Source of the DNA: Plantactinospora soyae | Lineage (GTDB): Bacteria; Actinomycetota; Actinomycetes; Mycobacteriales; Micromonosporaceae | Direction of reading: 5' to 3' | Assembly: GCF_014874095.1 (NCBI RefSeq) | Contig: NZ_JADBEB010000001.1 | Coordinates: 7,316,001-7,380,000, forward strand | Length of the DNA stretch: 64,000 bases | Shown: positions 1-9,010 of the stretch, piece after piece | Layout: the number at the start of each line of letters is the position of its first letter | Position numbering within the stretch: position 1 is the first letter of the stretch | Translations under genes and position numbers: made by a program | The notes under the pieces: model-generated | What the model was told of the DNA's origin: nothing | Seen by the model: the letters and a program-made list of their open reading frames with translations, nothing else | Databases searched by the model: none

Positions 1-2
1 TC

Positions 3-1340
3 CCGAACCTGCGCTGGCCCGGCGGATGCTTCGCCGACGAGTACCACTGGAAGGACGGCATCGGCCCGCGCGAGCAGCGACCCCGGATGGTGAACACGCA
101 CTGGGGCAACGTCGAGGAGAACAACCACTTCGGCACGCACGAGTTCATGGCGCTGTGCGAACTTCTGGGCGCGGACCCGTACGTCAACGGCAACGTCGGA
201 TCCGGCACCGTCCGGGAGATGAGCGAGTGGGTCGAGTACCTGACCCGCGACGGTGACTCCCCCATGGCCGCGCTGCGCAAGGCGAACGGACGTGACCGGC
301 CATGGCGGGTGCCGTTCTGGGGCATCGGCAACGAGGCGTGGGGCTGCGGCGGCAACATGCGCGCCGAGGCGTACGCCGACCTGGCCCGCCGGTACGCCAC
401 GTTCGTGCGCGACCACGACGGCAACCAGGTCTACCGCATCGCCGCCGGCGCCAACACCGACGACTACGCGTGGACCGAGACCCTGATGAAGACGCTGAAC
501 TGCCTGGGGTGCTCCCGCCAACCGAAGGGCCCGTTCCAGGCACTCTCGCTGCACTACTACACCCACAACGGCGAGGGCGCCAAGCGCGGAACGGCGACCC
601 GGTTCACGACCGACGACTACTACCTCACCATGCTCCGGGCCCGACACATCGAGGAACTGGTACGCGGACACGCCGCCGTCATGGACTGTTACGACCCGCA
701 CCGGGCGATCGGGCTGGTCGTCGACGAGTGGGGCACCTGGTGGGACGTGGAGGAGGGAACCAACCCCGGCTTCCTCCACCAACAGAACACCATGCGGGAC
801 GCGCTCGTGGCCGCGGTTCACTTCGACGTCTTCCACCGTTTCGCGGGACGGGTCGTCATGGCCAACATCGCGCAGACGGTCAACGTTCTCCAGGCGATGC
901 TGCTCACCGACGAGCGGACCGGCGCGCTCGTCCGCACTCCGACGTACCACGTGTTCGCGATGAACACCGGGCACCACGACGCGCGGGCGCTCACCGTACA
1001 CCTGCGCGGTGACCTGCCCCGGGTCGATGTCGAGGGCGCCGAGCTGAGCGTGCTGTCCGCGTCGGCGTCCACCAAGGACGACTCCGCGCTGGTGTCGCTG
1101 ACCAACCTGCACGCCACGCAGGCCCAGACGGTCGTCCTGGACCTGCGCGGGCGGGAGTTCACCGGCCACGAGGCGCACCTGCTCACCGCCCGGTCGCTGA
1201 CCGACCACAACAGCGCCGAGAACCCCGACGGGGTCGTGCCGACACCACACACCGGTGTACGTACACACGCCCGCGGGCTCGAGGTCGACCTGCCGCCGCA
1301 CGCGTACGTGACGGTACGTCTGCGGCTCACGGCGATCTGA
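3..1340 (+). CDS. GH51 alpha-L-arabinofuranosidase, 5' truncated by window edge
   Basis: The reading frame is open from the window edge, and the first visible residues ([13 protein letters not shown], then NTHWG) are a GH51 hallmark. The partial protein has about 445 residues of an expected 500. The acid/base glutamate is in GNEAWG near visible residue 111 and the nucleophile glutamate in VVDEWGTWW near residue 242, both in the TIM barrel. A C-terminal beta-sandwich follows. GH51 enzymes remove terminal arabinofuranosyl groups from arabinan and arabinoxylan and are usually cytoplasmic. No signal peptide can be judged because the start is missing. The gene faces the alpha-galactosidase convergently. 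Confidence 0.93.
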   Translation, partial: PNLRWPGGCFADEYHWKDGIGPREQRPRMVNTHWGNVEENNHFGTHEFMALCELLGADPYVNGNVGSGTVREMSEWVEYLTRDGDSPMAALRKANGRDRPWRVPFWGIGNEAWGCGGNMRAEAYADLARRYATFVRDHDGNQVYRIAAGANTDDYAWTETLMKTLNCLGCSRQPKGPFQALSLHYYTHNGEGAKRGTATRFTTDDYYLTMLRARHIEELVRGHAAVMDCYDPHRAIGLVVDEWGTWWDVEEGTNPGFLHQQNTMRDALVAAVHFDVFHRFAGRVVMANIAQTVNVLQAMLLTDERTGALVRTPTYHVFAMNTGHHDARALTVHLRGDLPRVDVEGAELSVLSASASTKDDSALVSLTNLHATQAQTVVLDLRGREFTGHEAHLLTARSLTDHNSAENPDGVVPTPHTGVRTHARGLEVDLPPHAYVTVRLRLTAI

Positions 1341-1506
1341 CGGTGTGCGTCCCGCAGGTGTCGGCCGGGTGCCGGGACGCGGAGGATCCGACTCGGGGAG
1401 CGGCTGTCACAGCGGCGGCCAGGCATTGGTCGATTCATCGTGTCATCGTCCCGTGCCGTCCGCGCATGATTGTCGACCGCCGGCGATGCGTCGGACGTCA
1501 GGATGG

Positions 1507-1570
1507 CCGCGAGGTCTCCGGTATCTCAGGTTCTCGTTGATCGGTGAACCCTCTACCGGAGACCTCGCGG
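1507..1570. terminator. Large bidirectional hairpin between convergent genes
   Basis: A perfect 17-bp inverted repeat (1507-1523 against 1554-1570) encloses a 30-nt loop, between the convergent stops of the arabinofuranosidase and the alpha-galactosidase. There is no long T tract on either side, which is common for actinomycete hairpin terminators. Its role as a shared terminator is inferred from position. Confidence 0.6.
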
Positions 1571-1594
1571 CTCAGACATCCCGGTGCAACCGGA

Positions 1595-3670
1595 TCAGTC
1601 GATGGGCTCGGCCACGATGAGTTGGAACTTGTCGAAGGTCAGCCTCACCGTGTTGTGCCTGGCGTCGACGGTGCCGAGGGAGACGCCGTTGAACGGGTCG
1701 GTCAAGCGGTACCTGGTCCGGCCCAGACCACGCAACTCGACCGTCCCGTCCCATTGGTCGGCGTAGAAGGCGTAGTGCAGGGCCCTGCCCTTGGTCACGA
1801 CATGCGCCTCGGGCTTGTCGAAGCCGACGTCGTACAGCTCGCCCCGGTACTCGCCGGTGGGCAGCATGTTCTCGTTGTACAGGCGCACCCATTTGCGCCA
1901 GAGAGCCTCCTTCTCCGAGGTCAGCAGGGTGTCGTTGTCCGGGCCCGCCGGGTAGGTGAACTTGGTCGACAGGACGGCTCCCACGCCGTAGCTGGAGGCG
2001 AAGTCGTCGCCGTTGTCGCTCAGTTCGACATGGTCGCCGGCGTAACTGCCGCCCTGACCCATCAGCGCCTTCATCGTCTTGCCCTTGGTGCGGACCTGGT
2101 AGGACGAGGTCGGGTCCGAGCCCGGGTACTGGTCGATGTAGGGCAGGTTGTGGAAGGCGAAGGCGGTGCCGCAGGGGCAGAGCTCGACGACGGCGTCGCG
2201 GTTCGCCTTGTGTGCGGCGTCGTACACCGCCTTCCAGAACTGCGCCAGGCCCTCGGTCGACTCCTCGGGGCGGGCGTGCCCGTGCGCCGGGTTGTAGCAG
2301 GGTGTGACGCCATTCAGGTGCTGACCGTCGATCTTGAGTCCCTCGTAGCCCCAGTCACGGATGAACGTCCTCACCTGATCGACGAAGTAGTCCACGGTGG
2401 GCTGGTACGCCGGGCACAGCGTCCAGGCGTTCCACCAGGTCACTCGCTGCATCTTGCCGTCGCGGTCCAGCAGAAGCATGTCGGGGCGTTCCTTGAACAG
2501 GTTGCTCTCGGGATCCGCCGCCAGCGGGGCCCACCACAGCCGCGGCCGCAGGCCGGCGTCCCGGATCTGCTTGGTGAAGGCTCGCATGTCCGCCTCACCC
2601 CGCGGGAACTTCTGCAGGTTGATGTCCCAGTCGCCCTCGTTGGTCTGCCAGCCGTCGTCGAGCCCGGCCCACTTGAGGCCGACCTCACGCACCTTGGGCA
2701 GCGTCGCGACGACCTGCTCGACGGTGAAGTCGCGCTCGTACCCCCAGGCGCACCAGATGGATTCATAGGCCGACTTCGGCGTCTTCGGGGCACGCTGGCC
2801 GACGTCACTCATGTAGTCGCGGTAACGCTGGAGCGGCACGAAGTGGTCGCCCGAGTGCGCCGTCAGGAACGTGGTGTCGGTGGTCAGCCGCTGGCCCGGC
2901 TTCAGGGTGCGGGTGGCGTCGCCTTCGACGGCGATGCTCGCTCCGTTGGCCGTCTGGCGAACCGGGAGGCGAAGGATCCTCGCCACCGGCTCGACGTGCC
3001 CGACGGAAAGGCCCGCGCCCGGACGCCAGACGCTCGCCATCGGCGTACCGCCGCCGTAGTCGGAGGAGTCCATCCCCAGCGAATTCTTCTGGTCGAACCC
3101 GTCCGTCAACGGCTGCACCCAGTCGCGACGGTCCTCATAGGTACTACCGGAAAAGGTGTAGAAGCCACTGGGCTTGGTGAGGAGTTCGTGGGCTCCGCTG
3201 CGCCATCCGGTCACCTTCAGGTCGGCACCGGACATGTTGGTGTAGGTCACCTTCATCACGATCATCGCGGTCAGGCGCTGGAAGGAGGTCAGTTCCACCG
3301 TCTTCCGTACGCCAGTCCCGGAGTCGCCCCGGACGATCACCTCGACGCCCGCGCCATGCCGGGGGTGCCTGGTCTTGCGGGTCTCGTGTCCACGGTAGGT
3401 GAACTCGTCGATTGTGGTATCACCCACCAGCAGGGCTTCGCTGGCGTCGAAGCGCGTGACGTTGACGTCCCGCAGGGCCACCCGGCTGCGCAGTTTGTCG
3501 TCGAACTCCACGGTGATCGAGGTGTCGCCGACCCCGACGACATCGGGATCACGGTTCGGTGCGGCGGCTGCGGGTGTGGCGCCCACGCCCACGGTCACGG
3601 CAGGGACGGCGGCCAGGCCGGCGCCCCCCAGTGCCAACTTCAGTACGCTCCGCCGCTTCATGTCGGTCAT
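1595..3670 (-). CDS. Tat-exported GH36-type alpha-galactosidase or alpha-N-acetylgalactosaminidase
   Basis: This is a 691-aa protein with a twin-arginine leader (KRRSVLKLALGG, cleavage near residue 37), so it is probably folded before export. Residues about 45-290 form the GH36-like N-terminal beta domain and about 300-600 the TIM barrel. Visible motifs are LDDGW (338-341), the nucleophile motif LKIDGQ (Asp448) and a candidate acid/base Asp519 in YPGSDP. It releases terminal alpha-galactose or alpha-GalNAc. The neighbouring galactosamine genes favour a GalNAc or galactoside substrate, but the sequence alone does not decide. A good RBS (AGGGAG) precedes the ATG. Confidence 0.85.
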   Translation of the reverse strand: MTDMKRRSVLKLALGGAGLAAVPAVTVGVGATPAAAAPNRDPDVVGVGDTSITVEFDDKLRSRVALRDVNVTRFDASEALLVGDTTIDEFTYRGHETRKTRHPRHGAGVEVIVRGDSGTGVRKTVELTSFQRLTAMIVMKVTYTNMSGADLKVTGWRSGAHELLTKPSGFYTFSGSTYEDRRDWVQPLTDGFDQKNSLGMDSSDYGGGTPMASVWRPGAGLSVGHVEPVARILRLPVRQTANGASIAVEGDATRTLKPGQRLTTDTTFLTAHSGDHFVPLQRYRDYMSDVGQRAPKTPKSAYESIWCAWGYERDFTVEQVVATLPKVREVGLKWAGLDDGWQTNEGDWDINLQKFPRGEADMRAFTKQIRDAGLRPRLWWAPLAADPESNLFKERPDMLLLDRDGKMQRVTWWNAWTLCPAYQPTVDYFVDQVRTFIRDWGYEGLKIDGQHLNGVTPCYNPAHGHARPEESTEGLAQFWKAVYDAAHKANRDAVVELCPCGTAFAFHNLPYIDQYPGSDPTSSYQVRTKGKTMKALMGQGGSYAGDHVELSDNGDDFASSYGVGAVLSTKFTYPAGPDNDTLLTSEKEALWRKWVRLYNENMLPTGEYRGELYDVGFDKPEAHVVTKGRALHYAFYADQWDGTVELRGLGRTRYRLTDPFNGVSLGTVDARHNTVRLTFDKFQLIVAEPID

Positions 3671-3734
3671 GTCGGAACTCCCTTCGGGCTCGTTGCGCAG
3701 CTCTGACGACCAGGCCGCACCCTTCGCTCGTCGC

Positions 3735-4008
3735 TTGTGGATGATCGAGATCGAGCCACCGCGAACCTGTCGACGCGTTCTGCGGTGTCGAGGACGAGGT
3801 CACGGAAACCCGTCGGCTACCCGCCCTGGTAGCCGACGGGCCGGTAGACCTGGTTCGACGTCGCATCCACCGGCTGCGGGGCGCCATCGTCGAAGGACTG
3901 CGACACCGCCGCCTCGATCATCAGTGGATGCACAGAGCAGACCAAAGGGATACCAACCGCCGACCCGGCAGGCTGGCGCCGGGCAAGATCGAGCAGAAGC
4001 TCACTCAT
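3735..4008 (-). pseudogene. Broken agaZ/gatZ paralogue (tagatose-bisphosphate aldolase subunit family)
   Basis: Read on the minus strand from ATG 4008, the first 63 codons match the start of the intact agaZ at 5483: CSVHPL against CSAHPL, DATSNQV against EATSNQV, then GYQGG against GYTGM. A TAG stop lies at 3817-3819. The same frame then continues with FRDLVLDTAERV, matching FRDLVHRAADRA of the intact gene, so the stop is inside the gene. Homology fades after a likely frameshift (LDLDHP against LGGDHLGP) near 3740. The remaining roughly 340 codons are absent. It points the same way as the alpha-galactosidase downstream and was perhaps once its operon partner. Confidence 0.75.
3809..3840. terminator. 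Perfect 12-bp hairpin inside the agaZ-like pseudogene
   Basis: A 12-bp perfect inverted repeat (3809-3820 and 3829-3840) with an 8-nt loop spans the premature stop of the pseudogene. It could act as a terminator or simply be a by-product of the decay. There is no T tract. Confidence 0.4.
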
Positions 4009-4171
4009 CGAGCGTTCCCCATTCGCTGCGGGATGGTCTGCTCGACGAACGTAGGTGGTATACGATTGGCTTGTCAATGGTCGGTTCCCGGTAGGTTCTT
4101 GGTTTGGTCACCGTGGCGTAAGCCGAGGCGGCGGGCCGGCCGCGGGCGACGGACTTCAAGGATCGATAGAA

Positions 4172-4192
4172 CTGGTATGGTCGCCTGGTATG
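4172..4192 (+). promoter_or_regulatory. Direct repeat CTGGTATG, candidate GntR autoregulatory site
   Basis: Two identical octamers CTGGTATG (4172-4179 and 4185-4192) lie 13 bp apart, and the second contains the regulator's ATG. Related GGTAT/GGTAC cores recur before agaZ (5387-5407 and 5429-5437). The shared core next to a GntR gene and its presumed target suggests an operator; this is inference. Confidence 0.35.
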
Positions 4193-4978
4193 ACTGTTGC
4201 GAGGACGCGGATGCCCCGTGGCCTGTTCGCTGACGACGCGCTCCCGCTCTACGAGCGCACCGCCGGGCAGCTACTCGACGACCTGCGCGCCACCGCAGCC
4301 CGCACCGGCGACCGGCTGCCCTCCGAGCGGGCGCTGGCAACTCGGTACGCCGTTTCGCGCGTCACGCTGCGAGCCGCCCTCGCCGACCTGGAGTCGCGAG
4401 GCATCGTACGACCCTCGTCGACCCGCGGCTGGTTCGTCGCCGACCTCGACCAGTTCCCCGACCCGGCGATGGCGTCCACTTCGGCAGCCCCCCAGGTGCA
4501 GGGCCTCGCCGACTTCGCCCGCGTCAACGGCCTGACGCCGAGCAGCCGGGTTCTCTCTGCCGCGGTACGCCCGGCAACGGTGTCCGAGGCCGAGGACCTC
4601 CGCATCGCCCCCGGCGCCGACCTCTTCGAACTCCACCGACTGCGCTTCCTCGACGACCTGCTGGTCGTACTCGAACACAACCGGCTCCCGTTGGCGGCCT
4701 GCCCGGCCCTGGCCGAAACCGACTTCAACAGCGCCTCGCTGTACGCCACACTGCGCGAGGCGGACCCGCCGCAGCTGCCGCGCGTTGCCGACTACTCGGT
4801 CGAAGCCCGCCACCCGACGCCACGGGAGATCGAACTGTTCGGCATCGCGGACACCATGCCGATGCTCGTCGCGACCCAGCTGACCTTCAACCAGGCGGGC
4901 CGCCCGATCGAGCTGACCGTTCAGGTCTACCGGGGGGACCGCTACCGCTTCCGGGCCTCCATCACCAACCGGCCCTGA
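4190..4978 (+). CDS. GntR-family regulator with UTRA effector domain (HutC subfamily)
   Basis: The ATG at 4190 gives 262 aa. The winged helix is at about residues 18-85 (LPSERALATRYAVSRVTLRAALADLE) and the UTRA ligand domain covers about 100-260. HutC/UTRA regulators bind phosphorylated sugars or related effectors. Position beside agaZ-agaS and a sugar kinase suggests it represses this galactosamine set and perhaps the divergent alpha-galactosidase. The frame is open further upstream, but the family-like N-terminus (LFADDALPLYERTAGQL) supports this start or the ATG at 4211. Confidence 0.88.
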   Translation: MTVARTRMPRGLFADDALPLYERTAGQLLDDLRATAARTGDRLPSERALATRYAVSRVTLRAALADLESRGIVRPSSTRGWFVADLDQFPDPAMASTSAAPQVQGLADFARVNGLTPSSRVLSAAVRPATVSEAEDLRIAPGADLFELHRLRFLDDLLVVLEHNRLPLAACPALAETDFNSASLYATLREADPPQLPRVADYSVEARHPTPREIELFGIADTMPMLVATQLTFNQAGRPIELTVQVYRGDRYRFRASITNRP

Positions 4979-5026
4979 TCAGCATCCATCCCGGCACCGC
5001 CTCGACCTGACCAGCATCCATCCCGG
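4974..5026 (+). repeat. 21-bp direct repeat at the end of the GntR gene
   Basis: Copies at 4974-4994 and 5006-5026 match at 20 of 21 positions, with a 32-bp period. The first copy overlaps the GntR stop codon. This looks like a local tandem duplication. Confidence 0.7.
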
Positions 5027-5027
5027 G

Positions 5028-5055
5028 CGGTGAGTCGGCGATCGCCGACTCACCG
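5028..5055. terminator. 28-bp perfect palindrome downstream of the GntR gene
   Basis: The stretch is its own reverse complement over all 28 bases (14 + 14), starting CGGTGAGTCGGCG. It lies 50 bp after the GntR stop. As RNA it would form a strong hairpin, so a terminator is the simplest reading; a dyad operator is possible. Confidence 0.5.
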
Positions 5056-5386
5056 CGTAACCGCGGAGATGCCTGACCGCCGGCCACCGCCATGGGTCGG
5101 CCGGCGGTCTCCTCGACCCGCGCCGACGAGAGGTTCACTCACAGCCGCCGGGCGATGGCCAGGAGCAGGGCGAGGGCGGTAGCTGGCTCTTCTCCGGCAG
5201 GACGACAGGCCGTCGAGGTAGTACGGCCGCCGCATCCCGCGCAGTTCGGCGCCGGGGTGCGGCCGTCGCTCGTGGTCATTCGGGGTGAAAACCAGCAGCG
5301 CTCCGATGTCGGGGTGACGGCTCCCTGGACGCCGAGATGAGCCGGCGGTCCGGGGCCCGAAGCGGTGGCCGAGATCGAGGTTGGAG
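5056..5386. other. Intergenic stretch without a recognised gene
   Basis: Between the palindrome and the agaZ promoter region no convincing coding signal is seen. A 118-codon minus-strand frame exists but shows no family motif and is probably spurious. Confidence 0.4.
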
Positions 5387-5437
5387 CGTACCAAATTTAA
5401 TACCAACTAGACAGTAGCCGGCCACATGAAATACCAG
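5387..5437 (-). promoter_or_regulatory. Candidate GntR operator sites upstream of agaZ
   Basis: On the minus strand the AT-rich patch 5387-5407 reads TTGGTATTAAATTTGGTACG, and 5429-5437 reads CTGGTATTT. Both share the GGTAT/GGTAC core with the direct repeat at the GntR start. An AT-rich island before a sugar operon is where a promoter and operator are expected. No clean -35/-10 pair could be assigned. Confidence 0.35.
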
Positions 5438-5482
5438 TAGGGTCCAACCAGCTTCGGAACGGCGAGGAGGAGGAACCACCCC

Positions 5483-6784
5483 GTGAGTAACCCGCTCGAC
5501 ACCGTCGTCGCCCTGCACAAACAGGGGGAACCGGTCGGCATCACGTCGATCTGCTCCGCCCATCCGCTGGTCCTGCGGGCCGCGATGGCCCAGGCCCGGG
5601 AAGACGGCGACCCGGTGTTGATCGAGGCGACCTCGAACCAGGTCGACCAGGACGGCGGCTATACCGGTATGCGACCGGCGGACTTCCGGGACCTGGTGCA
5701 CCGGGCCGCCGACCGGGCCGGGCTGCCTCGGGAGCGGGTCGTGCTCGGCGGTGACCACCTGGGCCCGAACCGGTGGCGTTCGTTGCCGGCAGAGCAGGCC
5801 ATGGCCCGCGCCGACGTGCTCGTGGCGGCGTACGTCGAGGCCGGCTTCACGAAGATCCACCTTGACTGCAGCTACCCCTGCGCGGACGACCGGACCCCGT
5901 TGACCGACGAGGTGATGGCCGCCCGCGCCGCCCGGATGCTCGCGGTCGCCGAGAAGACCGCCGCCGCCCTGGGGCGGGCCGGGGAACTCCGGTACGTCAT
6001 CGGCACCGAGGTCCCGGTTCCCGGTGGCGCCGAGGAGACGATCGAGGAACTCCTACCCACCACCGCCGGGTCGGCCCGTGGCACCCTGGCCCGGCACCGG
6101 GCGGCCTTCGCCGAGCAGGGCCTCGAGCACGTGTGGCCGCAGGTGATCGCCCTGGTCGTGCAGCCGGGCGTCGAGTTCGACCACCTCCGGGTCGTGGACT
6201 ACGACCGGGACCGGACCAAGGACCTGCAGCGGGTCCTGGACGACGAGCCGGCGATGGTCTTCGAGGCCCACTCCACGGACTACCAGACGGTCCCGCGACT
6301 CGCCGCCCTGGTCGAGGATCACTGGGCCGTGCTCAAGGTCGGGCCCGGCGTGACCTTCGCGCTGCGGGAGGCCCTGTTCGCGCTGGCCGCGATCGAGGCC
6401 GAACTCGTGCCGGAGCACGACCGCTCGAGCCTGCCGGAGGTGGTCGAGCAGCGGATGTGCGCCGAGCCCGGGCAGTGGGCGAAGTACTACACCGGCGACG
6501 CCGCCGAGCAGCGCCTGGCCCGGCGGTACAGCTACAGCGACCGGATGCGCTACTACTGGCCGGACCCGGAGATCCAGGCCGCCGAGCGGCGCCTGCTGGC
6601 CAACCTGACCGACCGGATCATCCCGCTGCCGCTGCTCAGCCAGTACCTGCCCGACCAGTACCAACGGGTCCGCGACGGCACCCTCGGCAACGACCCCGTC
6701 GAGCTCGTCCTCGACCGCGTCCGCGACGTCCTGCGCGGCTACCGCCACGCGGTCACCCCGGCCCAGGGGCGGCGGGCGGCATGA
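5483..6784 (+). CDS. agaZ: AgaZ/GatZ/KbaZ-family protein (tagatose phosphate metabolism)
   Basis: A GTG start at 5483 follows a strong GAGGAGGAGGA. The 433-aa protein shows the family motifs CSAHPLVLRAA, IEATSNQV, GGYTGM and GGDHLGPNRW over the first 100 residues. The family comprises the non-catalytic or chaperone-like subunits of class II tagatose-1,6-bisphosphate aldolase. In some non-PTS aga pathways AgaZ has been proposed to act as a tagatose-6-phosphate kinase. No AgaY/KbaY aldolase is visible in the window, so the aldolase step must come from elsewhere. Its stop overlaps the next start as ATGA, indicating translational coupling. Confidence 0.9.
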   Translation: MSNPLDTVVALHKQGEPVGITSICSAHPLVLRAAMAQAREDGDPVLIEATSNQVDQDGGYTGMRPADFRDLVHRAADRAGLPRERVVLGGDHLGPNRWRSLPAEQAMARADVLVAAYVEAGFTKIHLDCSYPCADDRTPLTDEVMAARAARMLAVAEKTAAALGRAGELRYVIGTEVPVPGGAEETIEELLPTTAGSARGTLARHRAAFAEQGLEHVWPQVIALVVQPGVEFDHLRVVDYDRDRTKDLQRVLDDEPAMVFEAHSTDYQTVPRLAALVEDHWAVLKVGPGVTFALREALFALAAIEAELVPEHDRSSLPEVVEQRMCAEPGQWAKYYTGDAAEQRLARRYSYSDRMRYYWPDPEIQAAERRLLANLTDRIIPLPLLSQYLPDQYQRVRDGTLGNDPVELVLDRVRDVLRGYRHAVTPAQGRRAA

Positions 6785-7935
6785 GCGCCCTCCTCGACCT
6801 GCAGCCCGACTATCTGCGCCGGCGCGGCGCCCTCGACACCAGCCGCGAGATCGCCCAGCAGCCGGCCGTGTGGCGCCAGATCGGCCGGATGGCGACGGAG
6901 TCGGACGCGGCGACCGCCGCGTTTCTGAAGCCGCTGCTCGAACGGCCCGACCTGCGCATCGTCCTCACCGGCGCGGGCACCTCCGCGTACGTTGGCGAGG
7001 TGCTGGCGCCGTCGCTGCGTCGGCGGCTCGGCCGCCGGGTGGACGCCGTCGCCACCACCGACATCGTGGCCGATCCGCTGGCCTGCTTCGCCGAGGACGT
7101 CCCGACGCTGCTGGTGTCGTTCGCCCGCTCGGGCGACAGCCCGGAGAGCGTCACCGCCCCCGAGCTTGCCACGCAGGTGCTGACCGACTGCTGGCACCTG
7201 GTGGTGACCTGCAACGACCGGGGCCGGCTGGCCGGCCAGCACGCCGACCGGCCTACCTCGCAGGTGCTGCTGCTGCCCGAAGCGGCCAACGACCGGGGCT
7301 TCGCGATGACGTCCAGCTTCACCGGCATGGTGCTGGCCGGCCTGCTGACCCTGGGCGGCCCCGACGAGGACCTGGTGGAGCGGCTCGCCACCGCGGCCGA
7401 GCGGATCCTGGCCACCCGGCCGGCCGCGGCGGCCGACCTCGCCGCCCGCGGTTACTCCCGGATCGTCTACCTCGGCAGCGGGACGCTGCACGGGGTGGCC
7501 CGGGAGTCCGCGCTGAAGGTCCTGGAGCTGACCGCCGGCCGCGCGGTGGCCCTGGCCGAGTCCGCGCTGGCCTTCCGGCACGGACCGAAATCCGTGCTCA
7601 ACGACCAGACCCTGGTGGTCAGCTACGAGTCCAACGACCCGTACACCAGCCAGTACGACCGCGACATGGTGGCCGAGCTGCTGCGGGTCATCCCGGAGTG
7701 CGACCTCGTCACCGTCACCGGCCACAGTGGGCAGCCGGCCAGGGACAACGCCTGGACCCTGCCCGGTCTCGAGGACGTGGACGACGCCGCGCTGGCGCTG
7801 CCCGCCGTGATCTGCGCGCAGCTGATCGGACTGCACTTCTCCCTGGCGCTCGGGCGCACGCCCGACAACCCCTTCCCCGGCGGGGAGGTCAACCGGGTCG
7901 TCCAGGGCGCGATCATGCACCCCCTGCGCCGCTGA
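6781..7935 (+). CDS. agaS: AgaS-like SIS-domain sugar isomerase/deaminase
   Basis: The ATG at 6781 overlaps the agaZ stop and gives 384 aa, the usual AgaS length. Two SIS phosphosugar-binding domains are seen: residues about 45-200, with LTGAGTSAYVGE and SFARSGDSPESV, and about 215-375, with YLGSGTLHGVARES. AgaS proteins convert galactosamine-6-phosphate to tagatose-6-phosphate with loss of ammonia. The order agaZ-agaS-kinase supports this role over the related GlmS/FrlB-type isomerases. The frame is open upstream, but only through the agaZ coding region. Confidence 0.9.
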   Translation: MSALLDLQPDYLRRRGALDTSREIAQQPAVWRQIGRMATESDAATAAFLKPLLERPDLRIVLTGAGTSAYVGEVLAPSLRRRLGRRVDAVATTDIVADPLACFAEDVPTLLVSFARSGDSPESVTAPELATQVLTDCWHLVVTCNDRGRLAGQHADRPTSQVLLLPEAANDRGFAMTSSFTGMVLAGLLTLGGPDEDLVERLATAAERILATRPAAAADLAARGYSRIVYLGSGTLHGVARESALKVLELTAGRAVALAESALAFRHGPKSVLNDQTLVVSYESNDPYTSQYDRDMVAELLRVIPECDLVTVTGHSGQPARDNAWTLPGLEDVDDAALALPAVICAQLIGLHFSLALGRTPDNPFPGGEVNRVVQGAIMHPLRR

Positions 7936-8022
7936 TTCGCGGCCAGACCCAACAGGTCCAGATCAGGGCCGCCCCGGCCCGGACGGCGACGTCAGCAGTG
8001 ACGCCAGACGGAGGTGAGACGA

Positions 8023-9000
8023 ATGTTCCTCGGCGTGGACGGTGGCGGCACCAAGACCGCCTTCTGCCTACTGAGGGCGGACGGCTCGGTCGTGGCCCAG
8101 GCCACCACCGCGAGCAGCTACTACTTCAGCGAAGGCATCGACCTGGTGACCCGGGTCCTCAAGGAGGGCGTCGGCGCCGTCTGTGCGACGGCCGGCATCA
8201 CCCCGGCCGACATCGACTTCGCGTTCTTCGGGATCCCCACCTACGGCGAGGTCAGCGACGACGTCGCCGCTCTCGAGGCGGCGCCACGGGAGGCCCTCGG
8301 CCACGAACGGTACCGGGTCGACAACGACATGGTCTGCGGCTGGTCCGGCTCGCTGGGCGCTGCGGACGGCATCAACGTGATCAGCGGCACCGGATCGATG
8401 ACCTACGGTGAACGTGCCGGTTCCGGCCTGCGCGTCGGCGGCTGGAGCGAACTGTTCGGCGACGAGGGCTCGGCGTACTGGATCGCCATCCGCGGCCTGC
8501 AGGCCTTCTCCCGGATGAGCGACGGTCGACAGCCCGCCGGTCCGCTCCTGGAGGTCCTGCGCAACCACCTGGAGCTGTCCGCGGACCTCGATCTGATCGA
8601 CATCGTGCTGAACCGGTGGCAGGGTGACCGCGGCCGGATCGCGGCGCTGAGCCCACTGGTCACCCGCGCCGCCGACCAGGGCGACGAGGCGGCCGTGGCG
8701 ATCCTCGCCGAGGCCGGCCGGGAACTCGCCCACCTGGTGGAGACCACCCGCCGCCGACTCGGCTACGCCGTCGACGAGCAGGTGCTGGTCTCCTACTCCG
8801 GCGGCACGTTCCACGCACGGCAGGTGCGCGAGGCATTCCGACAGCACCTACACACGCTGCACGACCGGTACGACCTTCGTCAGCCCTTGTATCCACCGGT
8901 CGTCGGCGCGGCGCTCTACGCCGCGAAACAGGCCCGCAGCCCGCTGAGCGCCGACGCGCTCGAGCATCTCCGGACCACCCCGCCCGCCACCGCCGCCTGA
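8023..9000 (+). CDS. BadF/BadG-family ATPase, probable galactosamine or N-acetylhexosamine kinase
   Basis: The 325-aa protein begins FLGVDGGGTKTAF, the phosphate-1 loop of the ASKHA fold, with ISGTGSMTYG (phosphate-2) and GDEGSAYWI in the middle. BadF/BcrAD members of this length act as N-acetylglucosamine kinases. Beside agaS, the expected product is galactosamine- or GalNAc-6-phosphate. The GGAGGTGAG sequence at 8010-8018 places the start at ATG 8023 rather than the in-frame GTG 8014. It ends 10 bp before the permease gene. Confidence 0.87.
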   Translation: MFLGVDGGGTKTAFCLLRADGSVVAQATTASSYYFSEGIDLVTRVLKEGVGAVCATAGITPADIDFAFFGIPTYGEVSDDVAALEAAPREALGHERYRVDNDMVCGWSGSLGAADGINVISGTGSMTYGERAGSGLRVGGWSELFGDEGSAYWIAIRGLQAFSRMSDGRQPAGPLLEVLRNHLELSADLDLIDIVLNRWQGDRGRIAALSPLVTRAADQGDEAAVAILAEAGRELAHLVETTRRRLGYAVDEQVLVSYSGGTFHARQVREAFRQHLHTLHDRYDLRQPLYPPVVGAALYAAKQARSPLSADALEHLRTTPPATAA

Positions 9001-9010
9001 GGAGGCGCAG

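Noticed and set aside
1544-3706. A 720-codon plus-strand frame across the alpha-galactosidase gene, and similar long antisense frames at 31195-33255, 13563-15350 and 28043-29077
   Set aside because: They are mirror frames of well-supported genes in very GC-rich DNA, have Val/Gly/Arg-rich low-complexity products and show no family motif.
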